Shown: piece after piece, positions 34,611 to 45,800 of the stretch | Layout of the letters: each line of letters starts with the position of its first letter | How positions within the stretch are numbered: position 1 is the first letter of the stretch | NCBI RefSeq assembly: GCF_051020985.1 | Contig: NC_135010.1 | Span: 9,918,001 to 9,982,000 of the forward strand | Origin: Nomia melanderi | Lineage: Eukaryota; Arthropoda; Insecta; Hymenoptera; Halictidae | Reading direction: 5' to 3' | Length of the DNA stretch: 64,000 nt | Position numbers and translations under genes: made by a program | The notes under the pieces: generated by a model | Told to the model about the DNA's origin: nothing | Seen by the model: only the letters and a program-made list of their open reading frames with translations | Databases searched by the model: none

Positions 34611-35124
34611 TTGAACAATACTAGTACACATCACTATCTTCCGTTCCTCTGAACTCTATCGCAATACATCCCCATCAACAGAAATAAACACTAACCTCCC
34701 AGCAATACTCAACGAAAGCATTCCTCCGAAGTTGATCAAGAAAGAGCTCCCCAAGCAGAACAATATAGAATAATATCCCAGCGGAACAAACGAAAATGAC
34801 TTCCGTCCCTTTTTCCTCCATCCCCAAAGTCCTTCCTAGTTGGCGTTATCGATTCCCTCGGAAGCTGGTCCCGGCTCTCCGCTGCGAAATCAAAATCGGA
34901 CCGTCATCAGAAGTTCACCGAAGCGGAACCGAGACCGTCGTCTAGTTCCGTGTCCGTTGACCCCGCCGAGGCCACGCACGTAGCGGATCCTCCGTGCTCG
35001 GAGGCCACCCCCGTGTACACAATGGCGGCCGACGGACGACTGGGACGTCGGCGGGGGGAACTGGAAGGAAACGTAACCGGGAAACGCGACGCCGAAGGAC
35101 GGGGCTGCGGCGAGTGGTACTTAC
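34611..35124. other. Non-coding; CpG-rich from 34810
   Basis: AT-rich, then CpG-rich. ACAATGGCGGCC at 35019 is a YY1/TISU-like string. ACTTAC at 35119-35124 is a perfect GTAAGT donor on the minus strand. Confidence 0.4.
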
Positions 35125-35261
35125 CCCCGTAAAACTATTCGCGGGGACACGTCGCGTCGCTTAGCGCGGTCAGGCTCGTCACGCTCGGACGTCCCTGCGG
35201 CCGCTTCCGGGTCCCAGCGGCGCAGCCTCGACCAGCGACCAACGGGACCCCAGCCGGCCAT
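35125..35261 (-). other. Candidate minus-strand first coding exon with consensus donor
   Basis: Minus-strand ATG at 35259-35261 has G at -3 and G at +4, and an in-frame TAA six bases upstream. The frame is open for 45 codons plus two bases up to GGG|GTAAGTACC, a strong donor at 35124. The peptide (starts MAGWGPVGRW, rich in R, D, E and A) is not recognised. If unspliced, it stops at the donor TAA. I cannot find exon two or a promoter. Chance is possible in CpG-rich DNA. Confidence 0.22.
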
Positions 35262-36537
35262 AACTTATCGAGATTCTGGTGACAATTTTTCATCGGCGAA
35301 CAGCGTGGGAGCTCGACGAAAAGGGGAAATCGAGCGGCGCGTGGTTACGTCCGCCACCGAAAATCCTGAAATGCAGCGAGCACCCCTTTGGAAATTTATA
35401 CGGTCGCGGTGGGAGGATGTGCTTTAGAAAGGCTTTTTCTTGTTTCGAATGGAAATGCGCACTGTTTTTGGGAATGATGTTTTAATGGAAAATGTTTTCA
35501 AGGGATTTGTAGCGTTTTTATGGCGAGTTTTCGGAGTATTGTCGTTGGGTACTTTGAAACTTGGGAATTTGGTTTGGTAAAGATTGGTGGATAGTAGAGT
35601 CACGGTAGAAGAAAATGAAGGATCGTAAGTGTAATGCAGTTTTATTGCTTTGGAGATGGAATTTAAATGAATCTTGCTAGCTTTAATTCTCAGTTTACTC
35701 TCAATACTCGCTAGTATCAGTCGAAGTATTAAAAATCTCTCTGTGCTGGCTGTTGTTGGCTTATGTATTTGTGCATTCGTTCCCTTTCTTTCGCTCTCTC
35801 TCATTTTCTTACATTGTGACCGTGGTTCAGGTTTTCAACCTGTCACCATAGACTAACGAACTAAGCTATAAAAAATAGAAAAACTCGGGTCTCATCTGCT
35901 TATATTCTGTCATCGACGCTAACTAAGACTTCGTTCAGCGACTCTTTTTCTAGCTTCTTTTTGAAAGATCATGATCTTCCGAGTACATTGCTTCGTAAAC
36001 TTCAATTATTATTAAGATTTTAATCGCTCCCTACAATAGTGGCAGAGTTCATAAAGCGAAAGGAAATATAAGATCTATACTTAACCCAAAAGTCTCAATC
36101 TTATCCAGTTAACTGTGTTTGACGAGTATACACGTCATCGTACAGCCTGACAAGATACTAATTCTTTCAGCGAATTCTTTATTCTTTCACATAAACACGT
36201 AATTCTTCTTTGTTCCGCTTTGATCTTTCATTAAAATATACTCTACGTGAATTCGTCCTGCGTTCGACGAGTACACGCTCCATTCTCCATCGTACTGCGC
36301 GCGAACGAGAAATTTTTCCAACTAAATCCCACAGTGAACTGGTCAAAAAATTGAACCTTGCAAATACGAGTATTCCCAAGTCTTTCATCATTTAAAGAAA
36401 AACACTCTACATCAGTGAGTGTGGAACCTCTACTAATTAATCAACGGAACATCCTCGCCACCTTCCGCGGAGCGAACCGCAAGCAATTTCCCAATCACGT
36501 CCACGGAAAGGCGTCATCGCGCACACGGATGCCGCGC
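35262..36537. other. Non-coding stretch, no gene seen
   Basis: Mostly AT-rich with short chance frames; a GAAAGATCATGATCTTCC palindrome lies near 35962. Nothing else supported. Confidence 0.5.
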
Positions 36538-36630
36538 ATTTGCATGTATCACCGAAGCGTCTGTCAGAAACGTCGATATCTGCCCGGGCGATAGAGCGGG
36601 AGCGAAGAGGAGGCCGGGGGAAAGGTAAGA
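36538..36630 (+). promoter_or_regulatory. Octamer motif and plus-strand splice-donor string
   Basis: ATTTGCAT at 36538-36545 is a perfect POU octamer. AAAG|GTAAGAGT with GT at 36625-36626 is a strong donor. A frame starting at 36540 is open through the donor but has no domain, and minus frames are open here as well. Whether a transcript uses this donor is unknown. Confidence 0.2.
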
Positions 36631-38903
36631 GTAACACGGCCCGGGAAGAAAGATCGTCCGAGCGGTTCGACAGGCAGGAAGAGCCGGCCCGTCCGGGAAG
36701 AATCTCGAATCTCGCGAAGAATGTAACTCTCCCCGGGCGCCGTGAAAGCGGCGGCGCGGCGGCGCGGCGCGCCGGTAACAGTTCCTCGATATCTGATTCC
36801 ATTTAAGAGGTATTGGCTTGTAATTGGTTCCGTAACTCAGCCCGTATGAACGGGACAAGCCGCCGTCTATAACGCATTACTCCAATAAATTGCGGCTTTA
36901 CCGTGCTCCCGTTCCACCGCGCCGCTTTCTTTTCCGCGCGAGCACGTTCGCGTCGTCGCGCAAGCAAATCAGCCTCCGCCCGCGGCGGGCTGCCTCGCGC
37001 TTCCGGACGAATCACCCCATAACGAAGCGCGACGTCGGGAGGGGCGGCGGTTCATCCCGCGGAAACAATTTCACCCAGTTCCCGCCGACAGTCGCGGTCG
37101 CGTTATTCGTTAGCTCGGCGAACCAAGTCGGCGCGAAACCGCGTCTCCTGGCGAACTTTCACGACCTACCGTCATTTTCCTGGGAATACGTGAAACACGA
37201 ACTTATGGAAAAGTGCTGTAGGAAGATCATTTGATGGTTGAACCGAGGAAATTTGGTTTAATGTGTTTCATCCATCAATTTCGTTCTTCTTGCAACGTTA
37301 ATTTGCTATCCATAGTTACGTGCGAAACACGGCTACCGAACCAATGGAAGTTGTAAATAAAATTAGACCGTAAAGAAACTATAAACAGCGAAGCTCCCGT
37401 CCCGCTGAACATCAAGTCATCGCCCAACTGTGGAAACCTGCAGCAACGCCACGGTAAACTCTAGAGAAAAGGAGCAAAACGCGGATAATAGACAGAGCCG
37501 GAAAGATAGGGACTGTTCGTCGCGACTTTCGTGTTGCAGGTTCGCCCTGTTGCCCGGAGAAGAAGCTCGCCGCAATTTTCGTCCACCCTCGTCCCTTCGG
37601 CGTTTTTCGTACGGGATTCCTCCGTTGTTTTTTTTTCCTTCTCTTCCTCCTCGCTGTTCGTTGATTTTTTTCGTTGTTCTTTTCAGCGTTCAGCCTTTAA
37701 CGGTTACGATTGCCGCGAGCTTGTCATACCGTAAATTTTTCGACGGGATCCTTATCGTTTACAGCCACGCTCTATCGCGACTATAAAACTCGAGCGTTCG
37801 AGACAGCCACTCGTAAACCGGCGACTACACGGTCCCCCGACTCGGCTGCCCGATTGAACACTCTCGTCCTTTAACGACGCGCCGAGCCGCGCGCAGCGAG
37901 GAAAGCGCGGCCTGTGCTCTTCCGCCGCGGTTTTTAGCGGCCCGCGGACCTGGGAGCCTCGTAATTTCGGCAGGAATCCCGGACGACCGGATACACCGGC
38001 GACACGTTCCAGGTTCGAGTCGTTCCACGGATCGCGGGGCTGTTTACAGCGCGACAGGCGTACAACGGAAACCTCGACTCCTCGGGAACTGCCTCTCGCG
38101 ACGACGAGTTTCCGTTCGCTACGTCGTTTCGGGAATATTTAACTTCGTTGTTAATTATTGACGCTTACGGCGCGCGCTGAGCTCGGGAACGGGTGTCACC
38201 GCCGTAAAGATGGCGACAGCCGTTTCGATCGCGGGATGTGGCGACACGTTTTATAAGGTTCTTTTATTGTGCCGGGTGTTCTGGAATGGTTAAGTGGAGG
38301 TTTAGGGTGGAATTCGTGGGAGGGGACGAATGGCGAATATTGGAGGAAGTTGCTTGCTGATCTCGCGATGTAGGAATTGATTGGAGCGTGATTTTTTAGA
38401 GGATGGAATACTATTGTAGCGACTTCGTTACTGCCTCGTTTCCGATAGGATAAGTATCGTTACAGGACAGTTGCATTGTAAGGACCTGTACGAACACGTT
38501 CAGCACACATTTCCGATTGCTTTGTCCATCCGCGGTTGTCTGTCTTGGACCGGGTATATAACACCGGTAGAACAAAGGAACGCGGCGGACGGCATTTAAG
38601 CATTTTGAGCATTCGGCACTCGGCATACGACAGTAGACAAACGACATTTGGACATTCGAATTTCAACTGTAACAAACGACATATCGACACTCCACTTTTT
38701 ATCTGTAACAGCGAACGACTGACGCTTTATTCCGAAAAACTACACCGTACAATCGCGCGGTGTAAAATACTAATAAATACCAGTTCGATACTTTCACGAA
38801 TACAAAACGTGTGTCGATTGTGTTTCATTACCTCCTCATAACCTACATTCCACCCCCACACTATAAAACGAAAATTTATAAATACTTAAAGGAAATAAAG
38901 AAC
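36631..38903. other. CpG-rich and mixed non-coding DNA
   Basis: Antiparallel frames of 60-124 codons with no domain. A long pyrimidine tract ending CAG at 37611-37686 looks like a splice acceptor. TATAAAA at 37792 and TATATAA at 38555 lack a matching initiator. AAAGATGGCGAC lies at 38207. 38040-38200 is GC-balanced, without repeats. Confidence 0.45.
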
Positions 38904-39114
38904 TCAACACTAGATTTATGGTGGTTTATTCTACACTTTCTTCTATCGTTCCTAGGAAATTGTGTGCCCTATATAAATCGCGAAAACTGTAGATTGAAAA
39001 CCAGAGTATCACGATGTGCATCCACATAATCTAATGAAAATCGACTATTACTAAATAATATTTAAAAAAACCCAATATCCGTTAAATCCACGGGTTCCGT
39101 AAATCTGATGTTAA
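38904..39114. mobile_element. Family B TTAA MITE, copy 2
   Basis: 211 bp from TCAACACTAGATTTATGG to GGTTCCGTAAATCTGATGTTAA, an inverted terminus with a few mismatches. The body matches 18533-18735. The left TTAA has decayed to TCAA. Confidence 0.82.
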
Positions 39115-39835
39115 ACGAGGAAGTTGCAGCTTCCTATAATACTTGCAAAGAAAAACCTTCTCCTTTTAGATTCTTCAATAAAACCTATTGAGAAAGTTTC
39201 GTAATCGAATCCTTCAATTTTCTTACATCTATTTTTAATATTCTGTCGGAAGTGAACCTTTAAAATAGTGAATCTCTATGAATATCAATCGTATAGCAAA
39301 AGAATCTCGCAAGACGATGCTTCGATGCCTCCTTTTAAATTAATCTCGCCGAATTTCGTCGCCACTTTTCGATAATCTCGCGTCGCGCCGTTCAATCTCT
39401 ACAGCAGAGTTCCGACAGCGGCGCAACAATGTGGCTCGTACTTGCAGGGCGCTTAATAAAAGAGCAGGTAGCTCGCGCGAGGTATGCAAAGCTGTTGACC
39501 CGGGTGTAGCACGAAAATTACATTCAAGATTATAAACTTAGTCTACCGTCTAAAACTCTCGCGCGCGCGAGCGAGCTTTCTCTCCCTCGGCCTTCGCCGG
39601 GCTCTATTCCCGCGGCGCGGCATCGATAGACACGATGACACAGATAAGGGATGGGAATCCCCGTCCTTGCTGTTCTGAAATCGTGTAAGCCGGTCGGCGT
39701 CGTGAAAAGTATTTACATATCCGCGTTTCGCGAACGTGTCAACCCATCAGCCTCAGGATTTGCCTGCGTGAAACGCCGCCGGGACGTGGAGTACACTCCG
39801 CGACAAAATGGCGGCGTGCTGCTTTGCTAACATTG
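39115..39835. other. Non-coding stretch; kappaB-like and YY1-like motifs
   Basis: AT-rich, then CpG-rich from 39350. GGGAATCCCC at 39653-39662 is a kappaB-type site, and AAAATGGCGGC at 39805-39815 is a YY1/TISU-like site. No frame is supported. Confidence 0.4.
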
Positions 39836-40083
39836 TTAACACATTCACCATCAGGTCTTATTTCGGCGACGGTCTCCTGAATTGTAATATTTTCTTCAAT
39901 TCTATAATCTTGCAAACAAAGCATTAGAGAAATGAAAGTGCAACGAGTCATTGAGTTCCTAAATATAATGTCGTGGTTTATAATCTCTAATAGCAGTCTC
40001 TGTAGGATTAATTTAATTCTCATTATGTAAAGTATAGGATCATGATTGTCACAAATATGTGTCGCTGGTAGCGAACGTGAGCA
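39836..40083. mobile_element. Possible family E TTAA element (decayed)
   Basis: Starts TTAACACATTCACCATCAGG. About 245 bp on, CGCTGGTAGCGAACGTG is a partly matching inverted end with no TTAA left. Length fits the 242-244 bp copies at 10228 and 17166. Confidence 0.4.
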
Positions 40084-40621
40084 GTGAAACGCAACGATTC
40101 TTTTCTTCGAAGTTAAACATTTTTTGGTTGCTTACTATCTATCTGATGAAGGTGAACGTCATTGTTATATCGATTAAAATCATTGTTTTAAAGTTGAAAA
40201 TATTTTTCAAGTATTCATCACTTAGAAATCTTTGTTTGATACAAATGTGAATCGAGTAGTATATAGTTTGAATTCTTCGATTGGGTACTTTTAGTCGACG
40301 ATTGATTAAACGTTGCGTTTAAGGTGAACTGTTATTCGAGTTGCTGGATTCTCGAAAAATTAACGACGTTGAATGCCGGAGGATCGAACGCCGTTGAAGT
40401 GTCGATAATTTGGAATTCGAGGGAAGGAAGCGGTTCTATTTTCGGAACTGCGAAACTGGTAAATCGTAGTCGTAAAATGATTTACGATCTCTCGAGGAAC
40501 GTCGGGAAATACGATGGGAGAAAGAAGCACGAGACACCCGAAAGTGACAACCGCTTGTCAGGAGCGTATGATTTTTAAAAAAGCGTTGCCATTGACAGAC
40601 AAAATTGCAACAGAAGTTGCA
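40084..40621. other. Non-coding stretch, no gene seen
   Basis: AT-rich; an 84-codon frame at 40324-40578 has no domain and no supporting signals. Confidence 0.5.
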
Positions 40622-40855
40622 GTAAATACTAAAATATACGATTTACAACATATTATGTAAAAGTATCAAATAATCTCATTCTAAATCCTCCTTTCGCAAT
40701 CACTGAAAATTAACACCCTTTTCTATATAAAATCCCTAGAAACAAATAAATATCCACACAAACTGAATCGCCACTTGAAGTCTCAACAAATTTCCTCTCA
40801 AAGTTTCTATAAAAAAGTTAAGAAATGTCATTCTGTCCGGTAGTTTTAACATTAA
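40622..40855 (+). mobile_element. Family A TTAA MITE
   Basis: Right end GTCCGGTAGTTTTAACATTAA with GAAATGTCATTCTG inside it. The left end GTAAATACTAAAATATACG is decayed. Orientation as the copy at 21953. Confidence 0.7.
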
Positions 40856-42629
40856 GAACAGGTTTACGAACCCAAAGAGCAGCCTCGTTATTTCCACGAT
40901 TTACCCCCGCGCCATCGGAAGCCGTGCAATATGTAGCCACAAGGGTTCCAAAAATGTAACATTCTCGTACCTTTTTGTGCCGGAGTGTAGGAACATCGTA
41001 ACATTCTCGCGCGCAGCGGGAAAGGATTCGTATTCGGCAGGTTCCCGCTCGGGGACGCACGCCCACGCCCCGTGAACCGAGTTTCGGGGAACGCGGCGCG
41101 CTCGGTAAGCGGCTTAACCGGTCTTAAGCGGCTTCGTGGCCCTCGGAGAGGCGCCGAATCTTACACATCTGACGTGCGCACACAGGTGAAAACGTCCAGC
41201 GATGTTCTTTTCCTACCGGACGTAGCGCTGTCCCCCCCTGCAAGCTTTTATCGCGCATTATACGTCATTCCGCTCGTCCCGAATACGAATATCGCGTTCG
41301 CTCCTCGTGGAAATTGAAATTCCCGCGGATATAATCCGAACCGAACTCTAAATCTAACTAGAACCTAGCTGTGGACCTAGCTCAATCCATATCTAAACAG
41401 ATTGGCGAAGGGAAAATGACCACAAACAGATTTCGGACGATTCTGAAGTAACAGGATTTGATAAAACCTTGCACCACCGTTAGAAATATACCTTACTATC
41501 TAAATAAAATGTATATATTAAGAACCACAACAGAAAATGATTTAAAATTCTAAAATCTTTATAGAATACTTGATTGTACAGTAATCATAAGTTCAAAAAG
41601 TTCAACATAGATTCGTAGACCTCGTAAAGTAATATTCTAATATTCCGAATTTTTCCCATACGTCTGTCATTTCCATCGGAAGCCACTGTAACATTCCTAT
41701 TCGCCGTGTTAGAATGAATACAATGATACACAACGTATGCTAAAAGCATCCAATCGCTTTCTATAGCATACTCGTCCACTCGGTGTCACCGCGGGATTCT
41801 CGGCCCCGTTTCGGCCGAATAAAGCGCGTTGACCGGTGCATTCCTGACCGACGACCCGGCGGTCGCCTTCGAGAACCCTTCTTTGTCAGGATCATAATCG
41901 CGGGAATAGATCTGGACTCCGCGACGCAGCTTCCCGCGGCGCGGAGCAGCTTCCTCGGATTCACCGCTCGATTCGTATCTCGCGGGCTACCATTTCTGGG
42001 ACCGTTCCGTCTCGGAACGGTTCTACGAAACGGAATTCGGTGGAAAGAGTTCGTCAGCTGATGGTTCGATGATAGTTCGTAAGGTATTGCTGACGCTAGC
42101 CGTTCGGTATGCACTGCTAGATGACTCGGTAGTCGGCCGGCGGCTTCTGGTTTAATTGGTAGCCGGTGCTTCGGTTTTATTAGGGGCTTCCTCCTGTTCA
42201 CTCGAAACAGAAATGCGTCTTCCGATAAAGACTAACTGCAAGACAGAAGCGTGGAGATAAACGAACCTACGAACACACACTCGTTTTATCTAATTATTCC
42301 TAATTTCGAACGACTCGCAAGCAGGAGTATTCTACATCTTATTGATTATAATTCAATCTTCAAATTTCCTAGAAACTTCACTGGGAAACACTTAACCTGA
42401 GTGCCACTGGTCTTTGTAAAAACCCGATCGAAAAGTGCCAGGCGCGACCGCGCTTCTTGCGTTTCAGTTCAGAAACTGAATGACGCTTTTCTATTTTCAC
42501 GTGAAAAGATTGTCAATAACACGATCCATTTTTCCATTTCTAAGCAGGTAACGAAAATTAATTAGAAGGAAGACAAGTACAGGTAATTCGATTCTACGAA
42601 CCGATAGAGTAGCACTTTTAGTGTAGCGG
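40856..42629. other. Non-coding stretch with two CpG-rich patches and a perfect hairpin
   Basis: 40900-41330 is GC-balanced; TAAGCGGCTT occurs twice (41106 and 41125) around an ACCGGT word. 41783-42200 has antiparallel frames (146 minus, 92 plus codons) with no domain. The rest is AT-rich. CAG|GTGAAA at 41184 is donor-like. Confidence 0.45.
41999..42023. other. Short perfect hairpin
   Basis: ACCGTTCCG and CGGAACGGT pair perfectly around a three-base TCT loop, extended by one G-T and one G-C pair. It lies in a CpG-rich patch. No known RNA family is recognised. Confidence 0.6.
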
Positions 42630-42850
42630 TTAACACTAGAACCGTTGGTATGTCAAAATGACCAATTTCTAACTGCTTCTTTTACAAATACTGCGAAGGT
42701 ACAGATACTTCTTCGAAAAATGATTAATAAACCTGATTTGGTACCTAAACTGAAATTTGAGCCAATTGAAACCTTAATAAATCCACGTTCGTAGTTCTCA
42801 CAAACAAATGTTCAAAAGTCAGTTCAACTGCTCGGTACTTCCAATGTTAA
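42630..42850 (-). mobile_element. Family A TTAA MITE
   Basis: 221 bp with intact TTAA on both sides: TTAACACTAGAACCGTTGG to GCTCGGTACTTCCAATGTTAA. The GTCAAAATGAC palindrome is present on the left. Same orientation as the copy at 10014. Confidence 0.88.
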
Positions 42851-45800
42851 GAACATACGTACAGACAAAAATTCCCATAATCCAAAGGAACTACACTTCG
42901 AGAATCGCCGGTAACTCCCCACTCGATTTCAAGCACAAAAACTAGAGGACAATAGACCAATAGCTCCGAAAAGTCTACCACGAATCCGCCATCAAATACC
43001 GCCGCCGCGCCCGGCGGTCGTAAAGAAGAATTCGATCCCAGCTGAATCGCGTTCGATCCTAGAAGAGTAGACGTCACCGTCGTCACCGGCAGCCGCCCCG
43101 TATCTTTTCATTCCGGATCGACGACGTGACAGTCTCGAGACCGGTCGACAGATAAGACTAACTGACTGACACAAATAGGGGTCGCGGGCGCGGGGACGAG
43201 AGCGAGCGCAGACACCGTTGAGGCCAGCGACAGCCCTTTCCGCGCGGCCACTCGAGCCACCCCTATTCCATTATATCGCCGCGCACGCTTCCGCCCGGCC
43301 GGGAAAAACGAAAGAGTCGCGACAATTTGCCCCCGGCGCTGCGACTCGTCCTGCACGGCGTCTCCTCCTTTCACGTCGCATTCCTGCGCGAAGCCGGAGA
43401 GAGGAGGCTGACCCTATTCGCGCGCGCGGACGAACGAAAGAGACGGGAGGATTCGGCGGGTGAATATAAGGGTCGGAGCTGTTTTGTAGCGAGTTCTTGA
43501 ACCGTGGCCGCGGCATTAAGGAGCCGGGAAAATGAATGTCAGCCACGAGTGCCACTCTCCCGGCTTCATCAGGAGATTCCATTCATTTAGCTTTCTCTGC
43601 CGGTGATGCTTTTTATCGCGCGCTTCCGCGTTACGCTCTTTCAACGGCGAATCGAAGCCGGCCCGTTCAGCTGAGCCCCTTTGCTTGCCGCGGCGGGGGA
43701 TGCTGGAGGGGGGCGCGGGTTGTCCCTGTTGTTTGGAACTCTTTCCAATCAACGATAGTGGCTACGCGGATGGTGAATGCACCTTGTCTCCGAGGATTCT
43801 ATGCCGCGATATGTTTCGCTCGGCTTCGTTGATTCGCGATGCGATGGGATTATGTTTGTTGGGATCCATAGTGTTCGCGGATCGATTGATGGTAGATTCG
43901 AGGTTCGAGGTGGTCGGGGATAGTGGAGTTTTTCGGTTGTGCGATGAACGTGTTAAGTTTTAGGTGTCGGAAAGTTGAATTTAATTGAAGGGATCGTGGA
44001 ATTTTGTTGAGATAGTGAATCGTGATGAATTTATTGGTTGCTTAATTACTCTCTGATTCGATGAATTGTCGAAGTTGAAGATTGTTAGTTTGATCAAGTG
44101 TATTGATTTTAGAACTTGTTTCGCCAGTTTTGTAAAGTACGTAAGATTATTTTGAAGATTCTTTGCAGCGTGGGGATTGAAAGGACTCGAAGAACGTCGA
44201 AGAGGATTTTTATCGTTTATCGGAGCTTTTAAACGTCCGCTTTACAGGCTCAATCGTCAACGTGCACCATCAGACATTCTTTCTTCGTGAACGCATCGAT
44301 AACAATGGCCGAAACGAAACGGGGATCGGAGATTAGACACCGTATCGTTCTTCAAAGCGTCGTTCGGTTCGGTTCTTACGAAATTTCACCATGGATACGA
44401 TCGACTCGCTCGGCTTGCGCCGGACGCTCCGTAATCCCCTTATCATACGACGGAGCGACCGTTCGAGCGACGAGAAACATGCGGGCGAATCGTTGGTACA
44501 CGAACTTTCGATATGGGTTTCGTTAGTGAAATCGGAGAAAGTTAAAGTACATATATAATCAGTGGACGTCCTTTTACAAAAGGAAATCCTTCAGAAACGG
44601 AAAACCCGAAGAAGAACCAGTCTTTCAAAATATAAAGACATTCTCTAGAAAGAATTTACAGATTTCAACCAACGAAGTCTACAAATCAAACGAATATAAA
44701 AGACGAAACTACAAAAAACATGAAAAAGTCATAATTTTATACTAAAAAATATTTCTATCCGAATTTATAAATAATCCAAATCTAACTTCAGCGATTCCTG
44801 TAACGTGTATCCATGAAAATTTCGGAAAGACAATACAATGACGTTCAAAAGTTCCAGGTGATTTTTAGAAATCAGTATAGCCACAAAATACTAAGTATAT
44901 CTTGAATACTCATTGCATTACTATTACAACAGAAAACAAGCATTATTTCCTTTTTAGACACTCTGCCCCTAAACCTTTGAACATGTTGAACTATTTATTT
45001 CCAAAAAATTTTAAAAACAAATGGTGTCGATTTTCGTACAGTATCTGTTTATGCGATATGTCCTTCGTACATCACAAGAACAAAAAGCTCTGAAAGTCTT
45101 TATCGCGTAAGAAAAGTTCCAAAAACGATCTGACCGAACTTTTAAACGCCACTGTACGCACTACCGCGCGCAGCGTTTGCGGGCATTTTTATTCCACTCG
45201 CGATAACTGGGGCTCATAAGTTTGACGGGCAACCGGGAACGCGCGGTAGCGCTCAGTTTCTTAAATGGATGTGTATGCTTTCCGCGGGTAAACGTCATTT
45301 TCCAGGGGTGTATATAGAAGCTCCTCGCAAATGAACGCTGAAACACTTCGCCCGGCGGAATGACTCTCCTCCGCGGGTTATAAATTGCCCCCCAGCCTGG
45401 GCTCATGGTAATAAGGGTGAAAGGCGCGCCCCGGTGTCCGCCTTCGGAGTCCGGCGTATTTAAAAGCACTGCGGACACGTAAGAATTCTATTTAAGGAAA
45501 CCGTCGGAAACATGGTAGCAGATTTTATGGGCCATAACGCTCGTTCGACAAATTCCCGTGTAACCGTTGTATTTTCGAAAAGAATGACCCTCCGGGATGC
45601 TGTCATAAAAGCGGAGATAAGAAATCATAATAAAAGTATATCGCGCTGGAGGATCGTTTGCGCATTCTTTCCTAGTTTTAGTACGGCTAAAGATCACTCT
45701 GAATTCTTGCGCGCCCCGTTTTCGACGTATATATTTTTACTGTGGACCGAGTGATTACCTTGTGGCGTCACTTCCTGTGCCACCTGAGCTCCGTTCTCAC

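Noticed and set aside
38010..38022. GGTTCGAGT, resembling a tRNA B box
   Set aside because: No A box or cloverleaf can be arranged around it.
41999..42023. Bacterial-type terminator hairpin
   Set aside because: No U-tract follows and the DNA is not bacterial.
45161..45249. CTACCGCGCG/CGCGCGGTAG inverted pair, microRNA-like spacing
   Set aside because: Pairing does not extend beyond 10 bp, so a microRNA precursor is not supported.
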